This document shows, one piece after another, positions 54,325 to 64,000 of a stretch of 64,000 nt of DNA. Positions within the stretch are counted from its first letter, which is position 1; the number at the start of each line of letters is the position of its first letter. Under the pieces are notes generated by a model. The model was not told where the DNA came from and did not search any database. It saw only the letters and a program-made list of their open reading frames with translations. Source of the DNA: Vandiemenella viatica (lineage: Eukaryota; Arthropoda; Insecta; Orthoptera; Morabidae); contig JARYHS010008074.1 of assembly GCA_031002005.1 (NCBI GenBank), forward strand, positions 7,696,924 through 7,760,923, read 5' to 3'. Made by a program: the position numbers and the translations under genes.

Positions 54325-54720
54325 CCAAGTTTAATGAAACTTTGTACAAAATCGGTTTTGAGCACGCTGATTACGATTCCAATGTCAAAATTGCAAAAAA
54401 ATAATAAAATGTAATAAAAAATTTAAAAAAAATTTTAGGATCCAAAATGACGAATTAAAAATTTAAAGTGGTCTAAAGTTTCTATTGTCATACAAATTTT
54501 TATGCCGTGTTTAATGAGCTCGCTGATACCGATGCCATTGTTAGCAATGCAAAAAGAACAAATTGCGGATTCAAAATGGCAGAGTAAAAATAATAATATA
54601 ATTGAAAAGTGTTTCCATTATTATAAATCATGGTGGATAAAAATGTGGTGTACTACACATTTCTACTTTGTCGTCGCTATCCGTTGTTTGACCAGCAGAT
54701 TCTGGAGCAATAAAATATAA
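54325..54720. repeat. Degenerate AT-rich repeat pair
   Basis: Two loosely similar segments (54345-54450 and 54500-54600) share ttgagcacgctgattacgat or tgagctcgctgataccgatg, then ccaatgtcaaaattgcaaaa or ccattgttagcaatgcaaaa, then gatccaaaatgacgaa or gattcaaaatggcagag. They look like two units of a diverged repeat of about 155 bp. No gene. Confidence 0.5.
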
Positions 54721-54879
54721 CTTGTATTAGCCTTTTATATCCCATAAAATCTATTTAAAACTAGCCCCATCCATACATGTATTAATAAAGATTATTTAAA
54801 AAGAGGAAGTTAATTTCGTCTGGTGTTCTTCAGTATATCATATTAATGAAGTTAATTTCGCCAATAACTGACTAAGTTA

Positions 54880-55095
54880 TAACCAAACATTTGGCATACC
54901 TATGGGTATACCATCATCTCCAATTCTAGTGGACTTAGCTGTTAGAGATTTTGAAGAACAATGTTTTAAACTGCTAGATTTTGAAATGATGTGTTTTTAA
55001 GATATGTAGATGATAGTTTTATAATACTACCAAAAAACAAAATTGATTATACTTTAAATATTTTTAATAACTATGACAATAACTTACAATTTAAA
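54880..55095 (+). pseudogene. Penelope-like reverse transcriptase fragment
   Basis: The frame gives NQTFGIPMGIPSSPILVDLA, VRDFEEQCFKLL, then a shift and RYVDDSFIILPKN, FNNYDNNLQF. GIPMGSPLSPILAD and F.RYVDD.F...P are the hallmark palm motifs of Penelope-like elements, distinct from all LINE types in the window. The GIY-YIG endonuclease is not present, and the fragment covers only about 70 residues. Confidence 0.75.
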
Positions 55096-55099
55096 AAAC

Positions 55100-55600
55100 A
55101 AATACAGGTAAACTGCAAGATAACTTAAACTGCACGAATTGAGGAATAGCAGTTTATAGCATTTTTTTGTTGAGATTTCAATAGATAAATAGTAGAGAAT
55201 GAACTTAAAATTAGGTTCGTTGTGGAACTCCGTGGAACTTATAGCTGTTTTCAATTTTGAAAAAGAAAAATACAAATTAGCTGTTTAAATTTGTTTAAAA
55301 ATTATTTATTAAATAAATAACTTTAACGCTTTTTTATGTATTTGTAATACATGTAAACATTGTACTGACCATCACGATCTCCGTCCATTTTGAATGATGA
55401 AAATTGCTCGAAACTGAAAACTATTTCACTAGTTCAAAGTAACGGTTGATTTACTTCCTCTGTATCTCGCAATAGTGGGTTCGCTCAATGGTCACGTTTC
55501 AAATGATGTACAGCGTCTGCGTCAAGCCTCGGACCTATCCCAACCATGAAGTTAGACACTTTGGGAGTCAGTCAACCCAACTGTGTACTTAAAATTCTCG
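55100..55600. other. No recognised feature
   Basis: AT-rich sequence. No protein motif, RNA gene or repeat structure that I can support. Confidence 0.4.
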
Positions 55601-55719
55601 AAAAAAAAACTTTTTTTTCGACTTTTCGCCAGGTTTTTGAGATTTCATCCCACTGTGGAACGGTTGAAACAAATAAACAAGATATTAGCAGTCTTAAAGA
55701 AGTAATCCAAAGATGTGTT

Positions 55720-56410
55720 TATGGTCACAGGGCGTTCACTGTATGATGAATTAAGAAATCTCTATTGCTTTGTTAGTAAAATCATGGGAGGCAAGATATT
55801 CAGAAAGATTTTTACACAATTATAGACAAGGACGGAGACGTTAGAGAAAATTTTAGAAAGGCTGAAATTTTAAGTAACTGGTTTAATAAGACCATAATGG
55901 ACTATCACCCTGCTGCGGGTGGAATTAAATCAGCAGAAGAACTTCTCAATATATGTGAAAATCAGCAGTCAGCAAAATTTTAACTGGATCCTGACGAAAT
56001 TTTGAAGGTAATAGAAAACTAAAAAGCATAAAGCAGCTGAGGTACAGATAGCGGTGTACGCTACTGATTACCTTCAAATCTTATTCAGACTTAGTTCGAG
56101 ACTTGTTACCTACCAGAGAACTGAAAAAACTACCATTAGCGGTATTGGTCCATAAAGGGGGAGCGACAAATCAGGATTAAAATTACAGTCCGATTAGTTT
56201 GACATCAGTGGTAGGTAAATTGATAAAGTTATTGATATGCAACCACATCAGCAATCTGTGCAAGGAAAGAAACTGGTTTGAAATCTCCTACATGGCTCTA
56301 CAGATGGATATTCGTGTGACTCTCAGGTGGCGGGGTATATGCAGTATATTTCTTATGAAATTGATAATGAAGGCCAATTTGTACCGCATCACTAAATACG
56401 ATATTTGAGC
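55720..56410 (+). pseudogene. CR1-like LINE reverse transcriptase, very degenerate
   Basis: Readable pieces are DKDGDVRENFRKAEILSNWF near 55828, GGIKSAEELLNICENQQ, then LPLAVLVHKGGATN and NYSPISLTSVVGKLIKLLIC, NHISNLCKERNWF near 56190. The order matches the linker and fingers of CR1-like proteins such as the copy at 4125-5292. Catalytic boxes are not recognisable. Confidence 0.6.
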
Positions 56411-56629
56411 CATCGAATGGTGTTAAATAAGGGGAAAACCATTGCAAGTACCTGATCTCAATATTGATATAAATTAATAGTACCTGGGTGACCGATCTTC
56501 GCTCGGCATCTTTCGATTTCTATTTAATATCCAAGATTTCGAGTAAAGTTTGATTAAAGTAAAAGGCTTGAAGACTTCCTAGGCGTTTTGAGGTGCACAG
56601 TTAACCAAAGAGAAACTTCACTAACATCA

Positions 56630-56800
56630 TTAGGCTTACTGGTACCTGAACCTTCTACGTAATGAGGTTAGAGCCGTTTTCGAGAAACCAAATACAAAAA
56701 TTGCAACTTTTGAAAACGTGTTAAAAACTTGAATAGCAAAACGTTATCTACATATGAAATTTCATCCAAATCGTTAGATCCATTTGCGAGACCGCCTCAT
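56630..56800. repeat. Repeat with gccgttttcgag and catccaaatcgt motifs, copy 1
   Basis: The segment reads ctggtacctgaaccttctac, agagccgttttcgagaaacc and tgaaatttcatccaaatcgt. A second copy is at 57765-57955 in the same order. The two flank the GAGATATC satellite of locus 3. Confidence 0.7.
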
Positions 56801-56984
56801 AAATTGCTTTCAAAGAAAAATGCTATTATTATGTTAAACAGAAATCTTAATGCCAGTCAGGGATTGATTAACGGTGCGAGATTTATGTTAATTCAGGGCA
56901 TTCTACGAAAACCCTTGATGATGGATTCTTATGTACCTCGACGAGAAAAATTTAAAGTACAAAATATTTTTAAATTTATATATC

Positions 56985-57430
56985 TCGCTTAGTTCTCGAG
57001 ATATCATATCGCAAAATTGACGTGGTTGGTTGAAATGCGACCTGGACCAGAAGATTAATTTCGTCACAGCCAAGTTTGATGATGAATTCGTATGAAACTC
57101 GTCGAGAAAAATCGAAAATAAAGAATTTATTTTTCTGATACCTCAAGTGAAGAGATTAGGATTAGATCCGACCTGGACCAGAAAAAAATCCACCAAAATC
57201 ACTATGTCGATACGGTGGAAATGTACTTTAATGTTTTATTTTGTTCCAAATGGTTGTTGTTAGGTTGAAATACAGCATGGACCAGAAGAAACGTCGCCAA
57301 AAGCACAAGGAACTATACCTATAACTGATTTTTGACATGCTATATCTCGTAAACCAAGCGAGATATCAAGAACATTTATTCTTTATTTTCGATATGTTTC
57401 GTCGCGTTCTATAAGAATTCATCATCAGAT
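56985..57430. repeat. GAGATATC satellite family, locus 3
   Basis: About three units: atatctcgcttagttctcga-gatatc at 56979, gaaatgcgacctggaccaga, agaattcatcatcagattgt, and a last unit with tatatctcgtaaaccaagcg-agatatc at 57339. The motifs match loci 1 and 2. Confidence 0.75.
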
Positions 57431-57764
57431 TGTGACGTCACGGTAATGATAGAACATCATCAGTGCTAAATCAATTCACTCCGCTAAAACTATGCTCATA
57501 CCTCGCGTGGTAGTATTTAATGACAAACTAACAACCACTTTTTACGGTCAAAAAGTAAACGGTGATTAGTTTATAACTGGTACCGGTAATATTATTTTCA
57601 AAGAAGTTTATCACCTCTGACAAAACCAATCATAAATTTTTAATTATCTTCCTTTTTAAATGTTTTACAATTAAACTTGCAATGTTACTATTTCCACGCC
57701 TCAGCCAGTATACAAGAACTGTTCGTTTAAATATTCTTTGAAATCAGAGAGAATCTATTTGTAT

Positions 57765-57990
57765 GCTTTCTGGTACCTGAATTGTCTACGAGATGGCGCT
57801 AGTGCCGTTTTCGAGATATCAAGTGAAAAAATTGTTTGTATTTTGCAAACTCGCTTTTTTGTACGGAAGACAACTATTTAGGTAATCTTAAAAGTCAAAA
57901 CATTATCTAAATATCAAATTTCATCCAAATCGTCATAGCCGTTTCCGAGATCCGAAATATATATATATATATACAAGAATTGCTCGTTTA
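57765..57990. repeat. Repeat with gccgttttcgag and catccaaatcgt motifs, copy 2
   Basis: The segment reads ctggtacctgaattgtctac, tgccgttttcgagatatc and atttcatccaaatcgtcata-gccgtttccgagatcc. An (at)n run follows, then acaagaattgctcgttta. The 57430-57765 interval between satellite and repeat has no recognised feature. Confidence 0.7.
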
Positions 57991-58265
57991 GAGATATAAG
58001 ATTAAAGTCAAATTTCTGTAAATGCCAAATGTTTGTGACTGTATGAACTGGTTAAGCTATTTAGGTTTAGAGTGGCAAAGAGCATCGAATCAAGGTGGAA
58101 GGAGAATGTTTTGTTTGTTTTTTCATCAGATAGTTAGAGAAAGAGAAATGAAGAGATTCGAATATTGGAAGAAGGATTGAAAATTGATTTTGTTAGACGG
58201 GAGAAGCGTGTGTAGAATCTGAAAATACAAGCTAAGGGTTTGAAGAAGTGCAATTGTATTACTAA

Positions 58266-58305
58266 ACTAGCTGGTACCCACGACTTCGTTCGTGTTTGTA
58301 AGGAA
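58266..58305 (+). repeat. actagctggtacccacgactt motif, copy 1
   Basis: The text actagctggtacccacgact-tcgttcgtgtttgtaagga recurs with few changes at 60152-60192. Both copies stand directly before a block of the 188-bp satellite, so the motif probably belongs to a higher-order repeat. Confidence 0.75.
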
Positions 58306-58984
58306 ATTGGATTGACAACTGCCGACATCTAACCACCATAGTGCACGATGGGAGACTCTGTCCTATTACCACACACAAACGTCAGTCATATGCGCTATGT
58401 AGTTCAGGCAGCGAAGTGAAATATACGGACACACATGTCTTTGGTCGAAATACGAAAATTTCCTTGATCGACTACACTCCCCAAGTTACCAAAATAAGGA
58501 CCACGTTGTGATCGGCGGGTGACTTTGTGCTACTACCACACACAAACACCAGTGATATGCGTTAGATGTTTTGGCTGAAAAGTGATACACCATGACATAT
58601 ACGTTTTTGGTAGAAATATGAAAGTGCCGCAGGTAGACCACTTTCAACAACCATTTCTGCATCACCCCCATAGGTATGTACATCTAACCACCATAGTACA
58701 CGATAGGAGACACGATACCACTACCACACACAAACACAAATGGTCAATGCTATGTAGTTGTGGCAACAGAGTGACATACTCGTATATATGGAGGCACATG
58801 TCTTTGGTCGAAATACGAAAATATCCTTGATCGGCCACTTTCAACCACCATATCTCACACACTCCCACAGTTACCGAAATTCGGCCAACCTTGTGATTGA
58901 CGGATGACTCTGTGCTACAACCACACACAAACACCAGTGACCTGCGCTATATAGTTTTGGCTTAAAAGTTATACACCATGACAC

Positions 58985-59801
58985 CAGTGCTAGAAATTCG
59001 CTTATAAATCCAGGCGTATTTGTTACTCCTAAATTTCAGACTCAGGCGTAAAATAAAAATGTCAGACGTAATTATATCATAATTATGAAATTACAAATTT
59101 TATAGATTACAACCTACTCCAACACAATTTAAAATTGTAGGCCTAAACGTGCCAATATATTATATACCAAAATTGTGAAATAGGTTGATATAATTCGTGT
59201 TTTTGTATTTATTACAGTAGCTTTTGAATTTTACACAATGATCTTCAGTATGCACAGTAGCTGGTGAGTTAATAAGTGTTTTTTTATCGTTTAGTGGGTT
59301 CTTGACCTCCTGGATTGCGTGAAGTTTGAGCAGGCCTATTGGTAGCAGCTGAAGAACTGATGTTTCTTCATTTGGTAACATTCCCCGTTTGCCGGTGCTT
59401 GTAATACTTTCTATCACCACTACTTGTCTTTAAAACCGGTATGAAGTTAAGGTCAGTAATTTTACGATGCATCTTCACTTCCTTTGTTAAACAAAAAACG
59501 CATGAACTAGAATTGTCTTTTCCTTCGCGGTACTTCCCCTACAGTGATGCCCCATCTTCTGAACTTCATAAACATATTATTTGAATGTCTGAAATAGATC
59601 AACAATGCGTCAAGAATTGTAATTGAAATTAATTGTTAGAATTAACCTTGCACATGCAAATGAAAACGAAGTACTGAAACGTAAATTTTAAAAAACTTTG
59701 ATGCTTAGGCGTATTTTCTACGCCTTTGGCGGAGATTGCGGGCGTAATATGAAAAAATTCAGTCGTAATTACGCCTAATGCCCGGTTAATTTCGAGCACT
59801 G
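58985..59801. mobile_element. Nonautonomous hAT element, 817 bp, inside the satellite
   Basis: Ends cagtgctagaaatt and, in reverse complement, cagtgctcgaaattaaccgg are inverted repeats with the CAGTGCTCGAAATT shape of hAT ends. The flanking octamers catgacac (58977-58984) and catgaaac (59802-59809) agree at 7 of 8 positions. Subterminal aggcgta or tacgcc motifs are repeated near both ends. A minus frame at 59160-59420 has no recognised domain. Removing the element restores a satellite unit. Confidence 0.85.
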
Positions 59802-60151
59802 CATGAAACATATGTTTTAGGTAGAAATATGAAAGCGCCTTTCAACCACCATATCTCCTACACCCCACGATACCACTACCACACACAAACACCAATTCTC
59901 TATGCTATATAGTTGTGGCAGCATAGTGACATATACGGAGACACATGTCTTTAGTCGAAATAAGAAAATGCCCTGTATCGACCAATTTTAACCATCATAT
60001 CTCCCACTTCCCTATAGCTATCAACATTCGGGCAACGTTGTGGACGACAGGAAACTCCAAGCTACTTCCACACACAAACACCAGTGATCTGTGCTAGGTA
60101 GTGGTGGCTGAAAAGTGAAATATAGGTAAACACACGTCTATTTTTATATAT

Positions 60152-60192
60152 ATACTAGCTGGTACCCACGACTTCGTTCATGTTTGTAAAGA
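60152..60192 (+). repeat. actagctggtacccacgactt motif, copy 2
   Basis: Second copy of the motif at 58266-58305, preceded by an (at)n run, inside the 188-bp satellite array. Confidence 0.72.
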
Positions 60193-61422
60193 ATTTGGAT
60201 TTACAGCTACCGACATCTAACAACCATAGTCCACGATGGCAGACTAGATTTATTACCACACTCAAACGACAGTCATCTGCGCTATGTAGTTCAGGAAGCA
60301 AAGTAAAATTTACAGACACACATGTCTTTGGTTGAAATACGAAAATATCCTTGATCGGCCACTTTCAACCACCATTTCTCCCACAGTTACTGATATTCGG
60401 CCAACGTTGCAATCTAAAGGTGTCTCTGTGTTACTACCACACACTAACGTGAGTGATCTGCGGTTGATAGTTTTCTCTGAAAAGTGAAACACCAGGACAC
60501 ATGCGTCTTTGGCAGGAATATGAAATTGCCGCAGGGCGACCACTTTAAACCCCCATATCTCCCACACCCCCATGGCTACCAACATCTGAAATCCAAAGTG
60601 CATGACAGGAGACACGATTCTACTACCACACACAAACACCAATGGTCTATATTATGTGGTTGTGGCAGAAAAGTGACATATGCGGAGACACAAGTCTTTG
60701 GTCGAAATACAAAAATATCCTTGACCGGCCACTTTCAACCACAATATCTCCCACACTTCGACACTTACTGGATTTCGGCCAACGTTGTGATCAAAAGGTG
60801 ACTCTGTGTTACTTCCACACACAAACGCCAGTGATCTGCAATAGATAGTTTTCGCTGAAAAGTGATACACAAAGACACATGCGTTTTTGACAGAAATATG
60901 AAAGTGGCGCAGGTTGACCATTTTCAACCACCATATCTCCCATACCCCCACAGCTACCGACATCTAACCACCAGAGTGTACGATGGGAGATTCGCAGCTA
61001 CTACCACACACAAATATCAATGGTCTATCTTATGTATTTGTGGCAGGAAAGAGATGTATAAGGAGACACAAATTTTTGGTCGAAATATGAAAACGCCCTG
61101 CATTGACGAACTTTAATCATCATATCTTCCACATTCCCACAGCTATAGGCATTCGGCCAACGTTGTGAACGATAGGGAACTCTATGCTACTTCCTCACAC
61201 AAACATCAGTGATCTGTGCTACGTCTTGGTGGGTAAAAAGTGAAGTATAGGGAAAACACATCTATTTTTATATATGTACAAGTTTGTCGTTCATGTTTTA
61301 ACTAAGACATATGTATTGAGATCAAACAAAAGATAAGAAGTCGATAAGAGTTGTCGAACTGAAAAACTTGAATAAACCATTTGATTTGCTTATAATAATA
61401 TTGGGTTTTAAAGTAGAATATA

Positions 61423-62635
61423 CACTGAAGTGCCAAAGAAACTGGTATAGGTATGCGTAGGCAAAGACTGAGATACGTAACCACTCAGAGTATGGCGCTG
61501 CGATCGGCATCGCTTAAATATGACGCAGGTATTATATCGGTTACTGCTGCTACAATGGCAGGTTATCATGATTTAAGTGACTTTGAACGTGGTGTTATAG
61601 TCGGCGCACGAGAGATGGGACACACCTTCTCCGAGGTAGCGGTGAGGTGGGGTTTATCCCGTACGACCATTTCACGAGTGCACCGTGAATATCGGGAATC
61701 CGGTGAAACATAAAATCTCCGACATCGCTGCGGTAGGAAAAAAGATCTTGAAAGAACGGGAGCAACGAGGACTGAAGAGAATCGTTCAACGTGACAGAAG
61801 TGCATTCCTTCCTCAAATAGCTGCGGATTTCAATGCTGGGCGATCAACAAGTATCAGCGTGCAAACCATTCAACGGAACATCATCGATATGGGCTTTCGA
61901 AGCCGAAGGTCCATTCGTGTACCCTTGCTGAGTGCACGACACAAAACTTTACGCCTCGCCTGGGCCCGTCAACACCGACATTGGCTGTTGATGATTGGAA
62001 ACATATTGCCTGGTCTGACGAGTCTTGTTTCCAATTGTATCGACCGGATGGACGTGTTCGGGTATGGAGACAACCTCATAAATTCATGGAACCTGCATGT
62101 CAGCAGGTGACTGTTCATGTTGGTGGAGGCTTTGTAAAAGTGTGGGGCGTGTGCAGTTGGAGTGAAATGGAACCCCTGATAAGTCTAGATACTACTCTGA
62201 CAGGTGACACGTACGTTCGCATCCTGGCTGTTCAACTGCATCCACTGATGCCCATTGTGCGTTCAGGCGGACTTGGGCAATTCCAGCAGGACAATGCGAC
62301 ATGCAACACGTCCAGAATTGCTACAGAGTGGCTCCAGGAACACTCTTCTGAGTTTAAACAGCTTTGCTGGCCACCAAACTCCCCAGACATGAACATTATT
62401 GAGCATATCTGGGATGCCTTGCAACATGCCGTTCAGAAGAGATCTCCACCCCCCCCCCTCCCCGTACTCTTACGGATTTATGGACAGCCCTGCAGGATGC
62501 ATGGTATCAGTTCCCTCCAGCACTACTTCAGACATTAGTCGAGTCCATGACACGTCGTGTTGTGGCACTTCTGCGTGCTCGCGGACGCCCTACGCGATAT
62601 TAGGCAGGTGTACCAGTTTCTTTGGCTCTTCAGTG
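61423..62635. mobile_element. Tc1-like DNA transposon, full length but inactive
   Basis: The left end cactgaagtgccaaagaaac-tggta is matched in reverse complement at the right end (taccagtttctttggctctt-cagtg). TA stands on both sides (61421-61422 and 62636-62637), the target duplication of the Tc1/mariner group. The element is 1213 bp and carries one transposase gene with several lesions. The good ends mean that it could be moved by a related transposase. Confidence 0.92.
61555..62603 (+). pseudogene. Tc1-like transposase (DD34E) with about four lesions
   Basis: The enzyme would excise and insert the element at TA. From ATG 61555 the frame gives the first helix-turn-helix, LSDFERGVIVGAREMGHTFS and WGLSRTTISRVHREY. 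A TAA stop at 61711-61713 and an extra A near 61740 follow. The next frame gives ISVQTIQRNIIDMGFRSRRS and RHKTLRLAWARQHRHW. A base is lost near 61983, then DDWKHIAWSDESCFQLYRPD (first Asp), GQFQQDNATCNTSRIATEWL (second Asp) and PPNSPDMNIIEHIWDAL (Glu) are present. A C-run shift near 62450 displaces the C-terminus, which in the other frame ends LLRARGRPTRY at 62603. Confidence 0.92.
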
Positions 62636-62639
62636 TATG

Positions 62640-63060
62640 ATTGTTTCATTAATGGTAAACTGTATTAGCGCTGAGAAACACTCTGTACCAGGGGAGACCA
62701 GAAAACAGATAGCGGAAAACTTATAGGCTATATCTGTATGATCCTATCAGTCTCGTAGTGCAAGAAGTTATGACCAGAAAACCATATTGAAGCCGGAAGG
62801 AAGTGGGAAGGAAGCAGACTGGAATCGAAGTACGTGCTCAAGCAAGATGAAAATAATGGTGACGACAAAAGAAATATTGAGAAAGAGAGATTAAATAACG
62901 CAATTTGATTAAACGATACATATACCTGCTAGCTCCAGTAAACGACGACACGCCTTTGCGGTGGTCTAAATGCTTCGAGATGAGTGAGTAAAAGGAGAAG
63001 AAATTAAAGATCAAGAATTATAATGGAGGGAAAGGACAATAACAGAAGTACGAGGAGCAG
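62640..63060. other. No recognised feature
   Basis: Purine-rich sequence downstream of the Tc1-like element. No conserved protein motif or repeat is visible. Confidence 0.4.
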
Positions 63061-63300
63061 TTGAATGGAATACAGAAGAAAAAGAAGAGAATCTTAGTAC
63101 CAAAGATAAGAATGACAGTAAGAAATCAAATACTGGTGTAAAAGAAGAGGATGTTAGTATAAAAGAAGAGAATAACAGTAAGGAATCAGGTACTGGTGTA
63201 AAAGAAATAGATTTTAGTATCAAAGCAAATAAAGGCAATTAGGAATCAGACATTTTCGTAAAAGAAGAGGATGTTGTTACCAAAGAAGACTGTAGTGCTG
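63061..63300 (+). repeat. Four tandem 60-bp units encoding a 20-residue acidic-basic repeat
   Basis: Units begin at 63061, 63121, 63181 and 63241, with exact 60-bp spacing. In one frame they read KKSNTGVKEEDVSIKEENNS and KESGTGVKEIDFSIKANKGN. The first and fourth units are more diverged and the fourth contains a TAG. The frame is open from about 63020 to 63240 but has no ATG. It could be a decayed exon of a repetitive charged protein or a minisatellite that happens to keep frame. I do not recognise the protein. Confidence 0.65.
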
Positions 63301-64000
63301 TAATGAACGAACCTGAGGTAGTATAGGAAGTAATGGTGAAGGAAAATGTAGTGCATTAAAAGGAGCTGGAAATGATTAATATAGTAAAGGAAGTATTGGA
63401 AGAAGGACTTGAAAGGATGTGAAGGATGTCAAACCATGCTAGTGATTGACGTTATGGTACCACATACAGGAAACGAAGAAAAGAAAGAAGAAACGAAGAA
63501 TGAAGACGAAATCAAGAAAAAAATTAGGTTAAAAATGAAAAGATATGTGAAAAGGAGAATATAACGAAGGAAGAATTGAAAATGATTAAATAATGGAAGC
63601 AAAGGATAAAGGAGAGAAATAGAAAAAAGAAATATGGAAGGAGAACAGTGATGATTGGATGAAGGACGAAGTGAAGGAATATGGTAGAAGGAAGGAAGTA
63701 GACAAATGAGTTGCAAAAGTGATAAATTGGAAAAGAAGAAGGAAACGAAGACTATATTTGGAACATGAATGCAGAAACGTAATACAGCTCAAGTCTAAGG
63801 ATGGGTAGGATGACCATACCGGCGATGCACACAAAATCGATCGAGTTTTCGACCCTGATGATCGGAGAGTAAAAAGAAACTATCAATTGTTGTTTCATTT
63901 TTTGTTCATTGTAAGATAAAAGGAAAAAAATGTAATGCCAGTTTCACATTTTTCCCTTTCCGCTTATTGGTTAGATGGACAGAGTTAGAAATCAGTATTA
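63301..64000. other. Purine-rich sequence, no recognised feature
   Basis: The plus strand is strongly A- and G-rich (gaagaa, ggaag and aaagg runs) to about 63780. Long minus-strand frames here result from the skewed composition. No gene or repeat unit can be supported. Confidence 0.4.

Larger units (their letters stand above)
58320..61260. repeat. Satellite array, about 188-bp period, interrupted by a hAT element
   Basis: The anchor accacacacaaac occurs near 58368, 58534, 58723, 58919, 59878, 60068, 60255, 60436, 60625, 60815, 61003 and 61195. Most spacings are 181-196 bp. Each unit also has caaccaccatatctcccaca-cccccac, cgatgggagactctgt, gatctgcgctatgtagttt and cacatgtctttggtcgaaat-a. Alternating unit types suggest a two-unit higher-order repeat. 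Copies differ substantially. The frames crossing it are by-products of the repeat. Confidence 0.92.

Noticed and set aside
49328..61260. Spaced repeats as a CRISPR array
   Set aside because: Units are long and diverged with no conserved short repeat and unique spacers, and the DNA is eukaryotic.
63429..63834. Overlapping minus-strand frames of 82 and 95 codons
   Set aside because: They are Ser/Phe/Leu-rich translations of a purine-rich strand and show no domain.

Overview
This window is repeat-dense nuclear DNA of an arthropod, most likely an insect with a large genome. I see no protein-coding host gene that I can name. Everything recognisable belongs to transposable elements, SINEs, satellites or their relics. 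The families present are CR1/L2-like, R1-like, I-like, Tx1-like and RTE-like LINEs, a Penelope relative, PIF/Harbinger elements whose accessory gene is a MADF protein, hAT and Tc1 elements, and a tRNA-derived SINE. This mix and the AT-rich background suggest an insect, perhaps a polyneopteran. That placement is an inference.

Layout. 1-2.5 kb: a degenerate tandem repeat and a GC-rich element with inverted-repeat ends that carries a gag-like ORF. 2.7-11.8 kb: three PIF/Harbinger elements nested inside one another (called A, C and B), each flanked by TAA and each inserted into the transposase gene of the previous one. The innermost, B (7.2-10.05 kb), looks intact. Its transposase and MADF-BESS genes lie on opposite strands with interleaved exons and introns. 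Element C also holds a CR1-like LINE that is split by a second CR1-like LINE. 12.3-13.6 kb: an orphan MADF exon and a LINE fragment split by two MITEs. 13.7-19.2 kb: small repeats, a long hairpin, and a two-gene relic with a THAP exon that resembles an ISL2EU element. 19.4-22.7 kb: an R1-like LINE pseudogene.

23.2-39.8 kb: an I-like LINE split by about 11.7 kb of inserted DNA. The insert is a minus-strand Tx1-like LINE. That LINE contains a Harbinger element (D), D contains a satellite, and the satellite contains a nearly intact RTE-like LINE. A second, diverged Tx1-like 3' end lies directly upstream of the first. 39.9-41.4 kb: a cluster of four tRNA-derived SINEs. 42.5-49.3 kb: an L2-like LINE whose microsatellite tail has been hit by a plus-strand Tx1-like LINE. 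49.3-51.2 kb: a degenerate satellite of about 168 bp. 51.2-56.4 kb: relics of CR1-like, SINE, RTE-like and Penelope elements. 56.6-61.3 kb: satellites, one array interrupted by a hAT element. 61.4-62.6 kb: a Tc1 pseudogene with intact ends. 63.06-63.3 kb: a coding-like 60-bp tandem repeat.

How the parts work together. The most complete functional unit is Harbinger B, which has good inverted repeats, a full catalytic triad and a MADF-BESS partner. Copies A, C and D keep MADF and transposase N-terminal pieces but lack the catalytic core, so they could only have moved with help in trans. The nesting gives a relative insertion order: A, then C, then B; and I, then Tx1, then D, then RTE. All coordinates and splice sites were read by eye.
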